Assembly (NCBI GenBank): GCA_020050435.1
Contig: JAGVKQ010000005.1
Coordinates: 1 to 64,000, forward strand
Length of the DNA stretch: 64,000 bases
Direction of reading: 5' to 3'
Origin: Candidatus Caenarcanales bacterium
Lineage (GTDB): Bacteria; Cyanobacteriota; Vampirovibrionia; 2-02-FULL-35-15
A program made the position numbers and the translations under genes. How positions within the stretch are numbered: position 1 is the first letter of the stretch; every line of letters starts with the position of its first letter. A model generated the notes under the pieces. The model saw nothing but the letters and a program-made list of their open reading frames with translations. It was not told the origin of the DNA and did no database searches. Positions 1 to 8,306 of this stretch are shown one piece after another.

Positions 1-1653
1 AGTATCAGCATAAACACTGGAACCAGCTTCACAAGTAACAGTTGGTCTTCCAAATAAAGATCTACATTGTGGAAGACCTTTTCCATTAGGGCAAGATACT
101 GTACCTAAAGAACAAGATGGAGAAGAAGAACCGGTAGCGCAACTCGGAGCAAAGCCATTAGGATTTCCAGAGTTTCCTCCTGTGGAAGAAGATGTAGAAG
201 ATGAAGTAGAGCCAGAAGTCGTTCCGCCGCCGCAGTAAGCTGCATCAGGGTCTGTCCCATAGAGAGTGTCACAAGTAGGTCTTACGGTGCCAAATAAAAA
301 TTTGCAAGATAGAGTTCCTTTTCCTGAAGGGCAATAAGGACTGCCATTTGCACAGGTTGGAATGTTGTTATTGCAAGTAGGTAGTGTGCCATTTGGAGGT
401 GGGGGAGGCGAGCCTGTAGAAGAACTAGAAGAAGAGCTCGAAGTAGAAGAAGATCCAGATGTAGAGCTAGATGAAGAAGTACTAGATGATGAGCCACCTG
501 ATGTAGAGGAGGTGTTAGATAGAATATTAGCTCCAGTTATTGCTTGACCAGCAGTGACCATTATTATTAAGGCATTATTTTTATCAGTGGAAACAAGTTG
601 ATTTGGACCAGTGTAATATCCTTTTGTAACAGGATTTTGAAATGAAACATCAGAACTTGTATCAGAGTAGTGACCGACTGATGAGCCCCCGGTAAATTTT
701 GAATTAATAGGTTCGATTTCTAAAGTATAATCTCCAGGAGGAAGAGCACTAACCTTATATAAACTTGAAGTGGCAAAAACACCAGAAACAGATGAAACCG
801 CTTCTATAAGAGGGTTGGTTACATTTCTTGCAATTACATTAGCTCCATATACTTGGGTGGTGCCATTTGATCTAAATATTTTTCCTTCAATACTTCCAAA
901 CATTGCAAGTTCAGTAGTATTAGGATATAAAAAAGAAATTGCAGATCTGTCATCTCTCATTACTGTGAAAAGATCGTTTACTGCTATGGGAAACATAAGT
1001 GGGACAGAATCTCTTACACTTTGTGGTTGAGTTTTATCCAGTGATTCTACATTTATTTGAGAGTGATCCAGTCCAAGGGCATGACCAAATTCATGAATGA
1101 CAGTAGATTTAAAAGTATTTAAATTAAGCTCCGGATCATTTGAATTATTTATGCCATTTATAAACTTGCCATTAAAAAGAGCTTGTGACTCAGCTAATAT
1201 AAGCATATTAGTTCCTACTCTTGTGGTAAAAGTAGGACCAGCAAAACCTAAAACTCTATTGCTAGAACCAGTTCCTAAAAGTGCATCAATTATAGAACCG
1301 TCATCATCAAAAAGCACTGCTGTATAACCAAGCGGATTTTCATTTTCTAATATAGGAGAAAAGTTCGAACCGTTAATATCCTGACTTAAAGAGCCTGGAT
1401 TGTCCTGCTGGAAAGAAAACGCAGCAGTACTTACACTTTCCCAATCCATAAAAAGATCTTTAACTATGTTTGTAGCATCAGTGTTGGACAAAGTACCACA
1501 ATTTCCCCTATCAATTCTATAAAGAATCATGTTGTCTGAATATGAAACAGCGTCACCAGCCTCAGTAACAATTAATGGACCAGCAGCAAAAGAGTTTATA
1601 TTGCTGCTTAGAGCAAATGAGACTATTAATAATAAAGAAACAAATCTTCTCAT
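1..1653 (-). CDS. Exported matrixin-like zinc metalloprotease, C-terminus beyond window
   Basis: Reading the minus strand from ATG at 1653 stays open to the window edge (551 codons), so the C-terminus is missing. A signal peptide (MRRFVSLLLIVSFALSSN, cut near residue 23-24) leads into a catalytic domain with HEFGHALGLDH at residues 187-197, the HExxHxxGxxH zinc motif of metzincins, and a likely Met-turn (VPLMFP, M220). Residues ~250-340 look like a carboxypeptidase-regulatory-type beta-sandwich (ALPPGDYTLEI). A Ser/Thr tract (~380-417) and Cys-rich modules follow. The same module type occurs in the proteins at 10827-11702 and 44227-45588. The start shares one base with the stop of the upstream gene (TAATG), indicating translational coupling. 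The protease call is firm; the substrate is unknown. Confidence 0.85.
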   Translation of the reverse strand, partial: MRRFVSLLLIVSFALSSNINSFAAGPLIVTEAGDAVSYSDNMILYRIDRGNCGTLSNTDATNIVKDLFMDWESVSTAAFSFQQDNPGSLSQDINGSNFSPILENENPLGYTAVLFDDDGSIIDALLGTGSSNRVLGFAGPTFTTRVGTNMLILAESQALFNGKFINGINNSNDPELNLNTFKSTVIHEFGHALGLDHSQINVESLDKTQPQSVRDSVPLMFPIAVNDLFTVMRDDRSAISFLYPNTTELAMFGSIEGKIFRSNGTTQVYGANVIARNVTNPLIEAVSSVSGVFATSSLYKVSALPPGDYTLEIEPINSKFTGGSSVGHYSDTSSDVSFQNPVTKGYYTGPNQLVSTDKNNALIIMVTAGQAITGANILSNTSSTSGGSSSSTSSSSSTSGSSSTSSSSSSSSTGSPPPPPNGTLPTCNNNIPTCANGSPYCPSGKGTLSCKFLFGTVRPTCDTLYGTDPDAAYCGGGTTSGSTSSSTSSSTGGNSGNPNGFAPSCATGSSSPSCSLGTVSCPNGKGLPQCRSLFGRPTVTCEAGSSVYADT

Positions 1654-2249
1654 TAATTTTTTATAACCTCTTTCACGCTTTCTATAAAGTCATCGTAATT
1701 AATGTTAGGACCATTTGCATGTTCTCTATGAAATAAAACTTTTTCTTTTGTGGTTAAATTTTTATGTAAACCAATATTGGAAACTTTATTTGCAACGATC
1801 TCTTTATTGTGTTCATCTAGATTTACATCGAAATGACCTTGTAGAAAACCTACGGGTGAAGTTAAACCAATCCTACTGTCAGGATTTAAAAACAAAACAT
1901 ATTTTTTGTTAATTTCATAGCCTGCATTGTCAGTGGTTGGAGCCCATTGTTTGAATGAAATAAGTTTTTTTCCGCTTAAACCTTTGAAAGATTCATTTAT
2001 TTCAAAAGTATATTTAATTACATGAAGATTAGCTATTTTATCCTTTGGGATATCTTTTATATTTATGCAAGTACCTGTAAAAACCCTGTCAGCTGAATCA
2101 GCAAGTTCTTTTAAATTCATTGGTATAGTATCAAATACAAACCGGCCTACAAACTTAGTCTTTCCTTCAGAGTCAACAATACTAGCCTTGGAAGGAATGA
2201 AAAAAGTCATAAAAAATAAACAGATTGAAAATGAAATTAATGCTTTCAT
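1653..2249 (-). CDS. Exported protein of unknown function, coupled to the metalloprotease
   Basis: 198 residues with a signal peptide (MKALISFSICLFFMTFFIP, cleavage near the SKAS site) and no other membrane segment, so probably secreted or periplasmic. The mature part is soluble and mixed, with the stretch VIKYTFEINESFKG reminiscent of small beta-rich exported domains; I recognise no family. Its TAA stop overlaps the ATG of the metalloprotease by one base, so the two are probably translated together. A chaperone, inhibitor or partner of the protease is possible by context only. Confidence 0.7.
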   Translation of the reverse strand: MKALISFSICLFFMTFFIPSKASIVDSEGKTKFVGRFVFDTIPMNLKELADSADRVFTGTCINIKDIPKDKIANLHVIKYTFEINESFKGLSGKKLISFKQWAPTTDNAGYEINKKYVLFLNPDSRIGLTSPVGFLQGHFDVNLDEHNKEIVANKVSNIGLHKNLTTKEKVLFHREHANGPNINYDDFIESVKEVIKN

Positions 2250-2293
2250 GATGAGAATATATAAAGGGTTAGAGTTTAAGAGGGGGTTAAGAA

Positions 2294-3175
2294 TTAGAAA
2301 AAAATGAATTTCTTATCAATGGTTAACTCTTTTGAAGTAATACCCCTGGGAGTTGTAACTATTATAACAATATCAGTTGCTTCTTTTAATGCTTCAGGGA
2401 AAGTAAATTTTATTTTTAAGTTTTCAATATCTTCAAAATCAACCTCTAAAATTTCAGCATTTAATGTATTCGGTAAAATAGTAACTCTTGTATTCTCAGG
2501 ATCAGAAGATTCATTTTGTACTGAGTTATTAAAATAAATAATATTTTTTGGAGCAAAATTTTTCCCTCTAGCTGAAACTGTAAAAACATCTTTGTCTTTC
2601 TTTGCTGACAATCTATTAATGGAAGGCTTTCCTAAAAACTGCTTTGTTTTTTTTACCTTAATCTTTAAAAAACTAATCATTTCTATTTCACTATATAGCG
2701 AAGAACCGTCAGAGAGATTTAAAGTAAATAAACTTGATCCGGCAGATATAGAATCAGGAATACTTATAGTTATTAACAACTTATCATTTGTATCTTTTAC
2801 CTTAGAAGTTTTAAAGGGAATGCTCTTAAAAGCTTTTCCACTGGCATCAGCTAAATCTACAGTTTTAATATCAATATCGTTGGATTTAATATTTAATCTC
2901 ACTTCAAAAGTAGGATTTGAGCCGATAAAAGCATATCCAGGTCTTTTTGAAATTACATCGCCTATAGAAGGAAGCTCAACAATATTTGGAAATAGAGGAT
3001 TTGTCGTAATATCAAAATCAAGAGTACTGCCAATAGGATTAGTACCTGTTCCGCTAGGAATGTCAACTATTCCAAATTTTATAATTTTAGGGCTGTAATA
3101 AGAAAAACAAGAAGAAGAAGAAAAGAATAAATATAGAAAAATCAGAGAATAAAAAATTGGCTTGAATATACCCAT
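2294..3175 (-). CDS. Exported protein with IPT/Ig-like beta domains, unknown function
   Basis: 293 residues starting with a strongly hydrophobic signal sequence (residues ~5-26, ending SSSSCF, which could also act as a poor lipobox). The rest alternates short polar and hydrophobic beta-strand segments; the second half contains FTVSARGKNFAPKNIIYF and ends in VIIVTTPRGITSKELTI, a pattern typical of IPT/TIG immunoglobulin-like surface domains. It is the first gene of the minus-strand exported-protein operon, 44 bases ahead of the next. The start has a TAAAAT-like -10 close upstream and only a weak AAGG. Domain assignment is inference. Confidence 0.65.
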   Translation of the reverse strand: MGIFKPIFYSLIFLYLFFSSSSCFSYYSPKIIKFGIVDIPSGTGTNPIGSTLDFDITTNPLFPNIVELPSIGDVISKRPGYAFIGSNPTFEVRLNIKSNDIDIKTVDLADASGKAFKSIPFKTSKVKDTNDKLLITISIPDSISAGSSLFTLNLSDGSSLYSEIEMISFLKIKVKKTKQFLGKPSINRLSAKKDKDVFTVSARGKNFAPKNIIYFNNSVQNESSDPENTRVTILPNTLNAEILEVDFEDIENLKIKFTFPEALKEATDIVIIVTTPRGITSKELTIDKKFIFF

Positions 3176-3317
3176 AAAACAATTTTACCTTAATTAGTCT
3201 AATAAAAAAGTCCTATGTAGTTGATTAACCCTCGGGGCTTATACCTAATTTCTAAAATATCTTTAATAATTCCTGGTAAGAGGTTTTAAAAAACTCGTTT
3301 TTACCAACAATTTCATT

Positions 3318-4628
3318 ATGAATGATCAAATAATAAAAATTTTGTTAATTGAAGAAGATATTTCATATGATATTTTTATAAGAAGTATTATAAATGAAGG
3401 AATAAACATATCACTTTTTGATATAAGGTCAGCTAAGAGTATAGAAGGTGCAATACAGGCCCTAAGAGATGAACAGTTTGACATTATACTTTTAGATGCC
3501 TCTTTTATGGAAAATGGAAAAGAAGAGTCATTTAGTAATGTCAATGCTTTTGCAAGAAAGACACCTGTTGTTATTCTTTGTGAGTATGAACAAAAAAACA
3601 TAGCTACAGAAGCAGTTAAAAAAGGAGCAAAAGACTACTTTGTAAAAAAACAAATAGATGAAAATACTCTTCCGATATTGCTTGTTTATACAGTAAAACA
3701 TAAAAAAACAGAAGAAGCTCTGAGTATAAGTGAAAAAAGATTTAAAACCATTATAGAGCACTCTTCAGATATTATTGCTGTACTAGATGCAAATGGAAAT
3801 TTTAATTATACGAGCTCATCTCTGACAAGAGATTTTAATTATTCTCCAGAAGATTTTGTAAATAAAAGCATTTTTGACTTTATACATCCTGAAGATAAAG
3901 AAAAAACAGCTCAGAGTTATACAAAAACAATTTCATTTAGAGACACAAGTCACTCAATGGAATTTAGATTTTATAAAAACAATGAAGGATGGAGAAATTT
4001 TGAAGCTATTGGAAGAAGCATTTTAGATGACACTGGAAAACCCACGTGTATACTAAACTGTAGAGATATTACAGAGAGAATTAAGCAGGAGGAAGAACTT
4101 AAAAAACTATCTCTTATGGATGAACTCACTAGCCTTCATAATAGAAGAGGATTTTTAACTCTTGTTCATCAACAAATGAAATTAGCAAATAGAAATAAAG
4201 AACACCTTTATGTTCTTTTTGCTGATGTAGATAAATTGAAATGGATAAATGATTTATATGGTCATGCTCATGGAGACATATTGATTAAAGAAGCTGCAAA
4301 GGTTTTAAAATCAACATTTAGAGATGTTGATATCGTGGCACGGTTAGGTGGGGATGAGTTTGCTGTGGTATTAATCCAGACAAAAGAAGAAGGAATAGAT
4401 GTAATTAGGAAACGCTTACAAGAAAGAATAAATGTCTGCAATGTAACTGCAAATAGACCTTATAGACTTTCAATGAGTATAGGAGTTGTTCGCTATGAAC
4501 CAGATCGCCCTACTTCTATAGAAGAATTAATAACACAAGCAGATAAACTCATGTATGAGCAAAAAAAAGGAAAGAAAAACTACAAGGTCCTTTTAGGACA
4601 TGAGGTTAAGGAAATTAACGTAGCGTAA
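3318..4628 (+). CDS. REC-PAS-GGDEF diguanylate cyclase
   Basis: 436 residues in three domains. REC is at ~5-125 (acidic pocket E12/E13/D14, phospho-acceptor D60 in ILLDAS, conserved Lys in FVKKQ). PAS is at ~140-255 (TIIEHSSDIIAVLDANGNF ... IHPEDKE, then a DITER-like PAC end). The GGDEF domain is at ~265-425, with intact GGDEF at 344-348. RDVD sits five residues before GGDEF and matches the RxxD product-inhibition I-site. It therefore probably makes cyclic di-GMP from two GTP under control of a histidine kinase. No kinase is adjacent. It diverges from the exported-protein operon and ends 3 bases before the convergent globin gene. Confidence 0.92.
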   Translation: MNDQIIKILLIEEDISYDIFIRSIINEGINISLFDIRSAKSIEGAIQALRDEQFDIILLDASFMENGKEESFSNVNAFARKTPVVILCEYEQKNIATEAVKKGAKDYFVKKQIDENTLPILLVYTVKHKKTEEALSISEKRFKTIIEHSSDIIAVLDANGNFNYTSSSLTRDFNYSPEDFVNKSIFDFIHPEDKEKTAQSYTKTISFRDTSHSMEFRFYKNNEGWRNFEAIGRSILDDTGKPTCILNCRDITERIKQEEELKKLSLMDELTSLHNRRGFLTLVHQQMKLANRNKEHLYVLFADVDKLKWINDLYGHAHGDILIKEAAKVLKSTFRDVDIVARLGGDEFAVVLIQTKEEGIDVIRKRLQERINVCNVTANRPYRLSMSIGVVRYEPDRPTSIEELITQADKLMYEQKKGKKNYKVLLGHEVKEINVA

Positions 4629-4631
4629 ATT

Positions 4632-5150
4632 TTAAACAGCAGGCTTTGTAAGAATCCAAGGTGTAGAGTCTTTAAGCTTGAATCCATCTGCTTCATAACC
4701 AGCCTTTGCTAATTCATCCTTATACTTTTCGGGATTATTAGCGCCTTCTATCATTACATCAGATACTACTTTTAGAGCGTCTTCCCAGGCTTTTTTCATT
4801 TCATCAGTCCATTGACCGTCTTTTGATAGATGATCACCTAAAACAGCCACTAAGTTTTCTCCTACAGCAGCATAATGTGCGTTTTCTGTTTTGTATTTTA
4901 AATGTCTAATTCCCATTGCTCTTAGGTAAGGGACTAAAATATCTAAATTATTAACTCCAGAAACGATAGCACCTATAGATGCTACAAGTTTTTTATGTTG
5001 TTCTTCAGGAGGAGTTTTAAAAAGTGGTTTTACCTGAGGATACTTTTCAAATAATCTTTTATAAAAACCCATTCCAAGACTAGTTAATCCACCATTTTCT
5101 TTACTTGCTCTATCTAAAGTTTCTTGTAAAATTTTTCCATTAATACTCAT
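4632..5150 (-). CDS. Single-domain globin
   Basis: 172 residues, with a globin fold over ~10-140. Visible landmarks are GFYKRLFEKYPQVKPLF (helices B-C with CD1 Phe44), the proximal haem ligand His83 in GIRHLKY, and HYAAVGENLVAVLGDHL in helix G. This resembles the globin part of flavohaemoglobins and Vitreoscilla-type single-domain globins; there is no reductase domain. About 30 residues extend past helix H. Expected roles are O2 binding or NO detoxification. The start follows AGAAGG at good spacing. The gene is convergent with the diguanylate cyclase. Confidence 0.88.
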   Translation of the reverse strand: MSINGKILQETLDRASKENGGLTSLGMGFYKRLFEKYPQVKPLFKTPPEEQHKKLVASIGAIVSGVNNLDILVPYLRAMGIRHLKYKTENAHYAAVGENLVAVLGDHLSKDGQWTDEMKKAWEDALKVVSDVMIEGANNPEKYKDELAKAGYEADGFKLKDSTPWILTKPAV

Positions 5151-5319
5151 ATAAACCTTCTTTCTTTCTGTGACTAATCATACCTTGAGAAATAAAATTT
5201 AGAAGAGTAACACGTTATGTAATTAGCTTTTAATTTGTATATGTCAAAAAAATTAATTAAATATTAATTATAGCTAAAGCAAAGTCATCCACTATTTTTA
5301 AAATTTCATTTTGAGTGTA

Positions 5320-5859
5320 TTACTTACACCCAACTTCCTGAACAATCATATCTATAGCTTCACGATCCAGATTCCACTTTCCGAGAGAATCTTTAAGTGG
5401 AATAGAATAAAATAACTCATTAACGATTTCTAAATCATTGTTTAAATCGGGTGGAATTAGAGATTGATATTTTAATTTTAAATCATTAAATTTCCCTGAA
5501 CACAGTTCATTTCGTAAGGCATCACCATTTTCTATTTTCATATAATTATTATGTGCAATAATTTTATGCCTGTAAGCAACAAGACAATAAGCTTTTAATA
5601 CAAAGCTCTCATCCCTATTTAATGGGCAATCATCATTTTTAACAAAGCTAGTGATACTTTTATAATAATTCCATTTTTTACAAAGTATTTTAGTTAAAAA
5701 AATTGTAGCAAATTCATAAAGTGCTTTATGCAATGTTCTTTGCTTAAGTGTTTCTTCTTCTTTCTGTTCTTTTAATATTTCTAATATATTTAAAAGATCT
5801 TGATATGTAGAACTTAGGTCAGGAGAAGCAATTTTTTCTTCAAAGTCGATTAAATCCAT
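5320..5859 (-). CDS. HEPN-like protein of unknown function
   Basis: 179 residues, mostly helical, without signal peptide. The stretch AYRHKIIAHNN (R...H, five residues between) resembles the Rx4-6H active site of HEPN ribonuclease-type domains, where a helix carrying (Y)R.K.IAH.. is typical. Many HEPN proteins are toxins or abortive-infection effectors. No nucleotidyltransferase (MNT) partner is adjacent. The gene lies about 230 bp outside the left att repeat of the tRNA-Arg element. A TAAAAT sits about 9 bases before ATG and no Shine-Dalgarno is seen. The family call rests on one motif and is tentative. Confidence 0.5.
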   Translation of the reverse strand: MDLIDFEEKIASPDLSSTYQDLLNILEILKEQKEEETLKQRTLHKALYEFATIFLTKILCKKWNYYKSITSFVKNDDCPLNRDESFVLKAYCLVAYRHKIIAHNNYMKIENGDALRNELCSGKFNDLKLKYQSLIPPDLNNDLEIVNELFYSIPLKDSLGKWNLDREAIDMIVQEVGCK

Positions 5860-6002
5860 ATAATTATTTTAGACCGTTTCACTCAGAGGACTTTAAAGAA
5901 TACATATAAATAAAAGAGTAAATCTGGGTATAAATTATTCTTAGTGGTATCGATAAGCTATAATTAGCGTTGTTCTTTTGAGTTGTCTTATTTACAAATA
6001 AA

Positions 6003-6081
6003 GGTTTTGTCTGGTTTATCCAGCAAAACCGATAGAATGTAAAAGGTGAACAATAGGAGGTTTCAGCTTGTCTGAAACTCC
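6003..6081 (-). repeat. Two-hairpin dispersed repeat, copy 1
   Basis: On the minus strand this reads hairpin A (stem GGAGTTTCAG/CTGAAACCTCC, one base bulged, loop ACAAG), about 25 nt of linker, then hairpin B: GGTTTTG-CTGG-ATAAA-CCAG-A-CAAAACC. It aligns with copies at 15341-15417 and 27296-27370, sharing linker blocks such as CTATTG, TTTTA and ATCGG, the ATAAA loop and the single bulged A, while the stem bases differ in compensating pairs. It ends 8 bases before the left att repeat, next to the original 5' side of tRNA-Arg. Confidence 0.75.
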
Positions 6082-6088
6082 ATAAATA

Positions 6089-6140
6089 GTCATGGGCCCT
6101 TACCTCAGCTGGATAGAGGACTCGGCTACGAACCGAGGTG
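6089..6140 (+). repeat. attL: left 52-bp att repeat (tRNA-Arg 5' fragment)
   Basis: Identical over 52 bases to 15246-15297. It contains the acceptor 5' strand, D-arm and complete anticodon arm of tRNA-Arg but is followed by element DNA instead of the variable loop/T-arm, so it is not a functional tRNA. This copy keeps the original chromosomal DNA upstream. Confidence 0.93.
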
Positions 6141-6156
6141 GGATTTAATTAAATCC
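6141..6156. other. Perfect 16-bp palindrome abutting attL
   Basis: GGATTTAATTAAATCC begins at the first base after the 52-bp repeat. A perfect 8+8 palindrome directly at the junction could be a binding site for the recombinase or a directionality factor; there is no direct evidence. Confidence 0.5.
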
Positions 6157-6198
6157 TCTTCCTGCAACGGTTACAACGATACTTTTACTCTTCTCTAG

Positions 6199-6215
6199 TG
6201 TCCAGCATGTCCAGC
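6199..6215 (-). promoter_or_regulatory. Left arm-type integrase site (predicted)
   Basis: On the minus strand, GCTGGACATGCTGGACA is a tandem pair of TGGACA spaced 9 bp. It matches the right-end site at 15199-15215 at 15 of 17 positions, and both read outwards to the nearest att repeat. This is the geometry expected of arm sites bound by an integrase N-terminal domain. Confidence 0.6.
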
Positions 6216-6314
6216 ATTTTTGTTTGCCTACACTATAATTATACCCAATTGTAATTGCATTGTATAGGCTTAACATAGCCATATACAGCCAACTTGTTTT
6301 AAGTAAGATAGTTT

Positions 6315-7049
6315 TTATTGAAATGATGAACAAGGGTTTTTGTCTACTTTTAAAAATTTAATATCTCTTAAGTCAGTATATTTTGGATTTGCTTTTATAG
6401 TCAAATATTCATTCGCAAATTCAAGAGAAATTCTTTTAACAGTTCCCTTTGGGTAATGAATCTGTGGATTTGTTACAAACAGCCCATCTTCTTGGACTTG
6501 ACCAATTATTCCAGCTAAAGAAATGTAACTGCCATTGTGCTTTCCATAAATAGAATATAAAGCACCTAAATAAGCGGATCCATCTTCTGCAATTATTACT
6601 ACTTCACCATTGCAAGAATTTGAACAACTATTTGTAAATCTATCACAACCAACATACAAGCCTTTATGTGATGATTTTAAATCTGATTTAACTCTTTTTG
6701 CTTTACCAAAAGCAACAGGATTACCATTTTCATCATTTAATTCATATTTTAGATAGTCCCCAGCATTAGTAAAAATGAAATTTGAATCATCAACAGCTAA
6801 ATCCTTTAGGTATCCAGTAAGACCATCCCATAGGGATCCAGCAAGAGCAGTCCAAGGATATTTGAGATTTGTAAATCCATAAATTACATTATTAGCAACA
6901 ACAAAATTAAATCTTGCATTTTTGACTCCTGATATTTCTATATCACCAATATATAATCCTTCAGTTATCTTCTCAGCTGAAGCCATGTTTTGTTGAAAGA
7001 AAACAAACATAAACAAAATCAGTAATTTTATACTATGTCTATAACTCAT
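6315..7049 (-). CDS. Exported protein of unknown function (element cargo)
   Basis: 244 residues with a clear signal peptide (residues 1-26, SIKLLILFMFVFFQQ, likely cleavage after ASA). The mature part has repeated glycine-bounded beta stretches (GLYIGDIEISG, GLYVGCDRFTNSCSNSCNG), suggesting two related halves each starting with GLY(I/V)G. One half carries three closely spaced Cys. No enzyme motif is seen. It is the leftmost gene of the element, transcribed towards attL. No Shine-Dalgarno is visible before ATG. Confidence 0.65.
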   Translation of the reverse strand: MSYRHSIKLLILFMFVFFQQNMASAEKITEGLYIGDIEISGVKNARFNFVVANNVIYGFTNLKYPWTALAGSLWDGLTGYLKDLAVDDSNFIFTNAGDYLKYELNDENGNPVAFGKAKRVKSDLKSSHKGLYVGCDRFTNSCSNSCNGEVVIIAEDGSAYLGALYSIYGKHNGSYISLAGIIGQVQEDGLFVTNPQIHYPKGTVKRISLEFANEYLTIKANPKYTDLRDIKFLKVDKNPCSSFQ

Positions 7050-7392
7050 ATCAATTAATATAACAAATATTCAAGGTATGGTAAGTGATTAAGAAATCTT
7101 CCACAAGAAGCTTAACCCACCCCCTTTTAGGGTCCCATCTAAATCACATTGTGGTACATATACCGTTACCTTGATAACTACAAGTTGATTTGTAAATGCG
7201 TCAATGCAAAGATTAGAATAAAAACGTGGTAAACAAATTGTTATATTTAAATTCTTCAAAAACATCAATTGCTTTTTCAGATTTCTACCAATGCTCAAAT
7301 GCTTTCACCAACTGGATTACAGTCAATGCACTTAAAAGTTCTTAATAGTACCCTGGTGCACTATCCCAATAGCCATGCGGGTTTCAGAAGAT

Positions 7393-7409
7393 TTGCATTG
7401 CATTGCATG
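7393..7409 (+). promoter_or_regulatory. TTGCA triplet repeat upstream of the small DNA-binding gene
   Basis: Three head-to-tail TTGCA units lie in a 17-base stretch, followed by TATTCTAATAAT, a possible -10 region. The position, 40-60 bases before the start of a putative DNA-binding protein, suits an autoregulatory operator or iteron. Prediction only. The surrounding 7050-7445 stretch otherwise shows nothing I can support. Confidence 0.35.
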
Positions 7410-7451
7410 TGATATTCTAATAATACATAAAATAAAAAAGGAGTAGTGTTT

Positions 7452-7667
7452 ATGGAATCAAATATCCCCACTATAAAACGAAGGAGTGACATCCACTGTG
7501 TTACTGTTCCCCCAGAGGAATGGGTTGATTTTGTGAAGCTAGCTAGAAGTAATTTTAGAAGTGTCTCTAGCTATTTGAGGCTATTAGTTAAAAATGATTT
7601 AAGCAAGGAAAGGAGAAAGAAGGAATACATGAAGTTTAAAGAATATGATGCGACTCTAGTAGGATAA
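7452..7667 (+). CDS. Small putative DNA-binding protein
   Basis: 71 residues from ATG 7452, which follows GGAG by 8 bases; an upstream GTG at 7446 is too close to it. Basic and helical, with VTVPPEEWVDFVKLARSNFR then SVSSYLRLLVKNDL. A short beta strand followed by two helices with an S-SYLR turn resembles ribbon-helix-helix copy-control or mobilisation accessory proteins. It precedes the primase gene by about 160 bases, so copy or replication control is a sensible guess. The fold is inferred by eye. Confidence 0.6.
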   Translation: MESNIPTIKRRSDIHCVTVPPEEWVDFVKLARSNFRSVSSYLRLLVKNDLSKERRKKEYMKFKEYDATLVG

Positions 7668-7673
7668 ACAAAA

Positions 7674-7700
7674 ACTCCACCAGGGTTAGTAGTGGAGTTA
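7674..7700 (+). terminator. Hairpin after the small DNA-binding gene
   Basis: A perfect 8-bp stem (AACTCCAC/GTGGAGTT, loop of 11) begins 7 bases after the stop codon. No U-run follows, so it may be a weak or factor-dependent terminator, an mRNA-stabilising hairpin, or part of a replication origin before the primase. The remaining bases to 7829 show no further feature. Confidence 0.35.
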
Positions 7701-7829
7701 GAAGATTAGAAACAATTCAAAATCAACAATTAAATTGTACACGGTTTTTCTAACTCCTTCAATAGATAAGTAATAAGAAAAGAGCACAGGGTTGTTCATA
7801 GGATTCTTATTACCAAAAAAGGAGAAAGA

Positions 7830-8306
7830 ATGTACAAAGAAAATACGTTATTAGATGTTGCACTTAGATATTTTGATATGGGATTTCAACCAATTCCACT
7901 AAGCGAAATAACTATAGGTGAAGATGGGAAAAAGAAATTTCGACCCCTAATTAACTGGAAAGATAAAGGAGATCTATTCTTCACTAGAGAAGAAGTTATA
8001 GAAAATTTTAGTACACCAATTGCTAAGAATATTGCTTTAAGAACTGGAAAATCTTTTGGACTAATTGTAATAGATGTAGATAAAGGTGCAGATGAAGAAT
8101 TTGTTAGTAAGCACCTATCAGAATTAAAGACAGTAATTGTATATAGCCAAGGTGGCGGGAAACACTACTGGCTTAAACATCCTGGATTTAATGTTAAAAC
8201 CTGTGCAGGAGAACTAGCTAAAGGAATAGATGTAAGAGGAGAAGGTGGAATTATTATTGTCCCACCATCCAAAACAGAGAATGGAGGTTTCTATGTTTTT
8301 CAATAA
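7830..8306 (+). CDS. Prim-pol-type primase domain protein
   Basis: 158 residues, start after GGAG (6 bases). It matches the N-terminal bifunctional primase/polymerase domain of plasmid and phage replication proteins: GFQPIPL near the start, an acidic metal-binding motif GLIVIDVDKG, YSQGGGKHYWLKHP carrying the sxH motif, and GIDVRGEGGIIIVPPS at the end. Normally this domain continues into a helicase in one polypeptide. Here the frame closes with TAA at 8304-8306 while the helicase continues in the +1 frame. Removing one T from the T5 run at 8296-8300 would fuse the two exactly. It could be a real split, a frameshift mutation or an assembly error. Confidence 0.85.
   Translation: MYKENTLLDVALRYFDMGFQPIPLSEITIGEDGKKKFRPLINWKDKGDLFFTREEVIENFSTPIAKNIALRTGKSFGLIVIDVDKGADEEFVSKHLSELKTVIVYSQGGGKHYWLKHPGFNVKTCAGELAKGIDVRGEGGIIIVPPSKTENGGFYVFQ

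Noticed and set aside
282-547. Open frames on both strands with runs of Leu/His or Glu/Asp
   Set aside because: They are other-frame readings of the Ser/Thr linker of the partial metalloprotease, whose frame is open from 1653 to 1.
6145-6333. 62-residue minus-strand frame next to attL
   Set aside because: No ribosome site, it runs through the arm site and palindrome and ends in the palindrome; better explained as non-coding att DNA.
7089-7298. 69-residue minus-strand frame
   Set aside because: No ribosome site, no protein-like composition and no conserved motif.
8245-8292. Earlier ATG for the helicase
   Set aside because: It would translate primase codons out of frame; the ATG at 8293 has GGAGG at ideal spacing.
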